Below, piece by piece: positions 4,734 to 6,771 of a stretch of DNA of 6,771 nt. The translations under genes were made by a program, and so were the position numbers. The stretch comes from JAYXXU01 sp049301135 (lineage in GTDB: Bacteria; Pseudomonadota; Gammaproteobacteria; Pseudomonadales; Moraxellaceae). Under the pieces are notes generated by a model. That model made no database searches. It saw nothing but the letters and a program-made list of their open reading frames with translations, and was not told the DNA's origin. The DNA lies in the NCBI GenBank assembly GCA_049301135.1, contig JBAQKP010000066.1, positions 1 to 6,771 of the forward strand. The letters are read 5' to 3'. The first letter of the stretch is position 1; every line of letters begins with the position of its first letter.

Positions 4734-5939
4734 ATGATGATGTCATCTCTAAAAATTTATCTGACAGGCTTGGTCTGGTGTCTGACCTCGTCTGCGCATG
4801 CCGAATGGTCACTGACTGAGGCACGTCAAGCGGCATTTGCCCGTGATGCACAGTTGCAGTGGTATCAACAACAGCAGGCGGTGATTGCCACCAAAACGGC
4901 ATTTGCAGGACAGCCTGAAAATCCGACGCTATCCACTACGCTGGAAAACTTGGGCAACTCACGCTTAGAGCAGCTTGATGGCCCCAGTATGAGCGTGCAG
5001 TACAGCCAAACATGGACACGCCCATCCAAGTTGGAATTGCGTGAGCAGGTCGCTGGACTCGCCGAGCAACAACGCCAGTTGAGCTTGCGCCAGCGTCAAG
5101 CTGAGGTAAGTGCTGAGGTGCGGCTGTGTTTGGCAGAGTGGGCAGCAGCGGTCGATCAGCAGCAGCTATTGGCTGAAGATGTGCAGGTTGCTCAACTACA
5201 AAGCAAATATACGCAAGAGCGGTTTCGAGCCGGTCGCACGGTCGAGTCAGAAGCAGCACGCATGGCTGCGCTCGAACAAGAGGCGCAGGGTTTGCTCAGT
5301 TTACAGCGCACGATTGTTGAACATCAAAAAGGCTCGTGTGCCTTGTTACTCGGTGATCTACCTGACACCCCCATTCGTTTGCCGATACAGCTCACGACCA
5401 CTGCATTACCTAGTCGCTCGCTTGCTGAACAGATGGCTGAATTTGAACAGCAAATGCGACAGCAGCAAGCGCAGTTGGTGCAGGCTGAAAAACAGCGCGA
5501 TGTGACATGGAGTGTGGGTCTTAAAACCTTTGCTGAAACGGGCGACGCCTCGTTGATGCTCGGTGCATCCGTGCCACTCAATCGAGTGAACCGTCATCAA
5601 GTGCTGCAAATTGAGGCCGATCAACAGGCACTGTATGCCCAACAGCAAATCCCCCGTCAGCAACGCATCAGCGCACATCAGTTACGTCAGGTGCAAGGTG
5701 AGTACCAACAACTGCACGCCATGCTGCTGATCCTTGATCAGCAAGTGATTCCCAGTAGCACACAAAGTTTGCAGATTGCGCAGCGTGCCTATCAGGCTGG
5801 AAAAATCGACTTGCTGGCATGGCTGGAGATTCGGCGCAGTTGGCGCGAAACCCAGCAACGTCGCATTCAAACATGGCTACAAATCAATCGCGTGATTGCC
5901 AGTCTCGAACGGCAATTTGACCCACTCGATGTGTATTAA
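4734..5939 (+). CDS. czcC: CzcC-like outer-membrane factor (TolC family) of a heavy-metal RND efflux system
   Basis: The 401-aa product begins with a signal peptide: a hydrophobic core IYLTGLVWCLTSS and a likely cleavage after AHA (residues 21-23). The Cys at 16 follows Trp and does not make a lipobox. The mature part has the outer-membrane efflux pattern of two related halves with long Gln/Ala/Glu-rich helices. CzcC-type marks include QPENPTLSTTLEN (60-72), SQTWTRPSKLELR (91-103), RFRAGRTVESEAARM (164-178), LGASVPLNRVNR (277-288) and AYQAGKIDLLAWLEIRR (352-368). Its role is the outer-membrane channel of a tripartite Co/Zn/Cd-type exporter; the exact metal cannot be read from this subunit. 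Three ATG codons occur in tandem at 4734, 4737 and 4740. GGA at 4731-4733 gives the most normal spacing for 4740. The downstream adaptor gene is seven bases away, so they form one operon. The symbol is assigned by family resemblance. Confidence 0.88.
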   Translation: MMMSSLKIYLTGLVWCLTSSAHAEWSLTEARQAAFARDAQLQWYQQQQAVIATKTAFAGQPENPTLSTTLENLGNSRLEQLDGPSMSVQYSQTWTRPSKLELREQVAGLAEQQRQLSLRQRQAEVSAEVRLCLAEWAAAVDQQQLLAEDVQVAQLQSKYTQERFRAGRTVESEAARMAALEQEAQGLLSLQRTIVEHQKGSCALLLGDLPDTPIRLPIQLTTTALPSRSLAEQMAEFEQQMRQQQAQLVQAEKQRDVTWSVGLKTFAETGDASLMLGASVPLNRVNRHQVLQIEADQQALYAQQQIPRQQRISAHQLRQVQGEYQQLHAMLLILDQQVIPSSTQSLQIAQRAYQAGKIDLLAWLEIRRSWRETQQRRIQTWLQINRVIASLERQFDPLDVY

Positions 5940-5942
5940 GGA
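5938..5942 (+). promoter_or_regulatory. Ribosome binding site of the czcB-like gene overlapping the czcC stop
   Basis: AAGGA shares its first two bases with the TAA stop of czcC (5937-5939). It is three bases from ATG 5946 and six from ATG 5949, so the second ATG of the tandem pair has the better spacing. The overlap with the stop codon implies coupled translation of channel and adaptor. Confidence 0.6.
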
Positions 5943-5945
5943 TTT

Positions 5946-6771
5946 ATGATGACTCAAACAACCCTAAAAAAAACCGCGCTGTCGGTGCTGGTCTTGTCTG
6001 TATTGGTCAGTGGTGGCGCATATGTGTGGCATGGCTCAAACCAACCCACATCTTCAGGTACTCACGGAGCAGAAACCGCCAGCACTGCGGTCGCCGAAGC
6101 ACCGGATGAACGCGGGCAACATGGTGGCAAGCTGTTTCGCAATGGCGACTTTACCTTAGAGCTAAAGATTTTTGAGGAAGGCGTTGAACCGCAGTTGCGC
6201 TTATACGCTTACCAAAATGACCAACTGATTCCCTCTCAGCAATGGCGTGCAACAGCCAAGGTGCAGCGACTCGATACCGCAGAAACCATTGGCTTTCAGC
6301 CTGAAGCAGATTATTTGTTGGGCGATCAGGTGATTTACGAACCGCATTCGTTTGTGGTGACGATCAACGTCAGCCATGCAGGTAAAACTTACCCGTTTAC
6401 GTGGACACAGCTTGAAGGTCGTGTTCGCTTATCACAGGCGTCCGTGAAGAGCAGTGGCTTAGAAATCCTCAACGTCGAACCCAAGCCTTTGGCGGTACAG
6501 CAGCAGTATAGTGGGGCATTACAGTTGATCCCCAATCAACAAGCGTTGGTGACCGCCAGCAGTACCGGCACGATCAAACGGGTGTTTAAGACAGTCGGGC
6601 AAGCTGTCCGGCAAGGTGAAGTGGTTGCCTTACTGGAAAGCCGTGAACTGATTTCGCTGCGCTCACAGCGGCAGTCGCTGTTACAGCAGTTGCAATTGGC
6701 ACAAACCAATCTGAAGCGTGAAGAGCGTTTGTGGAAAGAAAAAGTCGCCCCAGAGCAGGACTATTTGAATG
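5946..6771 (+). CDS. czcB: CzcB-like periplasmic adaptor of a heavy-metal RND efflux system, 3' end cut by the window
   Basis: The frame stays open to the right edge, so 275 residues are seen of a family usually well over 350. An N-terminal signal anchor (about 8-28, TALSVLVLSVLVSGGAYVW) precedes a low-complexity Ser/Thr/Ala linker. The CzcB-specific N-terminal domain spans about 54-163: DERGQHGGKLF, LELKIFEEGVEPQLRLYAY, DYLLGDQVIYEPHSFVV and WTQLEGRVRL, all typical of CzcB. Next comes the HlyD-type membrane-fusion core: a beta strand region (QQYSGALQLIP), the lipoyl-like half TGTIKRVFKTVGQAVRQGEVVALLESREL (208-236), and the first arm of the coiled-coil hairpin (about 238 onward). The adaptor joins the inner-membrane RND pump to the CzcC channel and may hand metal to the pump. 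Tandem ATGs at 5946 and 5949 leave the start ambiguous by one residue. A czcA pump gene is expected just beyond the window. Confidence 0.9.
   Translation, partial: MMTQTTLKKTALSVLVLSVLVSGGAYVWHGSNQPTSSGTHGAETASTAVAEAPDERGQHGGKLFRNGDFTLELKIFEEGVEPQLRLYAYQNDQLIPSQQWRATAKVQRLDTAETIGFQPEADYLLGDQVIYEPHSFVVTINVSHAGKTYPFTWTQLEGRVRLSQASVKSSGLEILNVEPKPLAVQQQYSGALQLIPNQQALVTASSTGTIKRVFKTVGQAVRQGEVVALLESRELISLRSQRQSLLQQLQLAQTNLKREERLWKEKVAPEQDYLN

Noticed and set aside
5725..5743. Perfect 8-bp hairpin TGCTGATC/GATCAGCA with a 3-base loop in czcC.
   Set aside because: It lies deep in a conserved coding region with no T-run or start site nearby; probably chance.

Overview
The window is about half G+C and densely packed. 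Every gene I can support reads on the + strand, and the layout looks like an accessory region of a Gram-negative proteobacterium. A TolC-type outer-membrane factor and a CzcB-type adaptor require a double envelope. A serine resolvase with its own res-like site, a nucleotidyltransferase toxin-like gene, and two heavy-metal efflux systems side by side suggest a plasmid or genomic island. A gammaproteobacterial host is plausible, but I cannot fix the genus from the sequence.

Layout. Bases 3-185 are the tail of a gene I do not recognise. Its stop overlaps (ATGA) the start of a 236-aa AbiEii/MNT-like nucleotidyltransferase (182-892), so the pair looks like a toxin-antitoxin or abortive-infection module. 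Next is a 185-bp gap (893-1077) holding a perfect 28-bp palindrome and a second inverted pair with the same outer sequence; I read this as the res site of the Tn3-type serine resolvase that follows (1078-1653). Bases 1654-2013 contain no convincing gene. They carry two small hairpins and an A+T-rich promoter-like stretch with an imperfect dyad just ahead of chrB.

The chromate operon is chrB (2014-2952) and chrA (2949-4118), coupled by an ATGA overlap. ChrB is the regulator/sensor and ChrA the membrane chromate transporter. A small His-rich two-helix membrane protein (4206-4664) then precedes a czcC-like outer-membrane factor gene (4734-5939) and a czcB-like adaptor gene (5946 onward) that is cut by the window edge. 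A czcA-type RND pump gene would be expected just beyond it.

Together the right two-thirds form a metal-resistance block: chromate export across the inner membrane by ChrA, and tripartite export of divalent cations (Co/Zn/Cd type) by the CzcCBA machinery. The least described element is the His-rich membrane protein between them. Its position and its histidine-rich predicted periplasmic loop suggest a metal-binding accessory role, and a perfect 9-bp hairpin followed by four T lies inside its 5' coding region.
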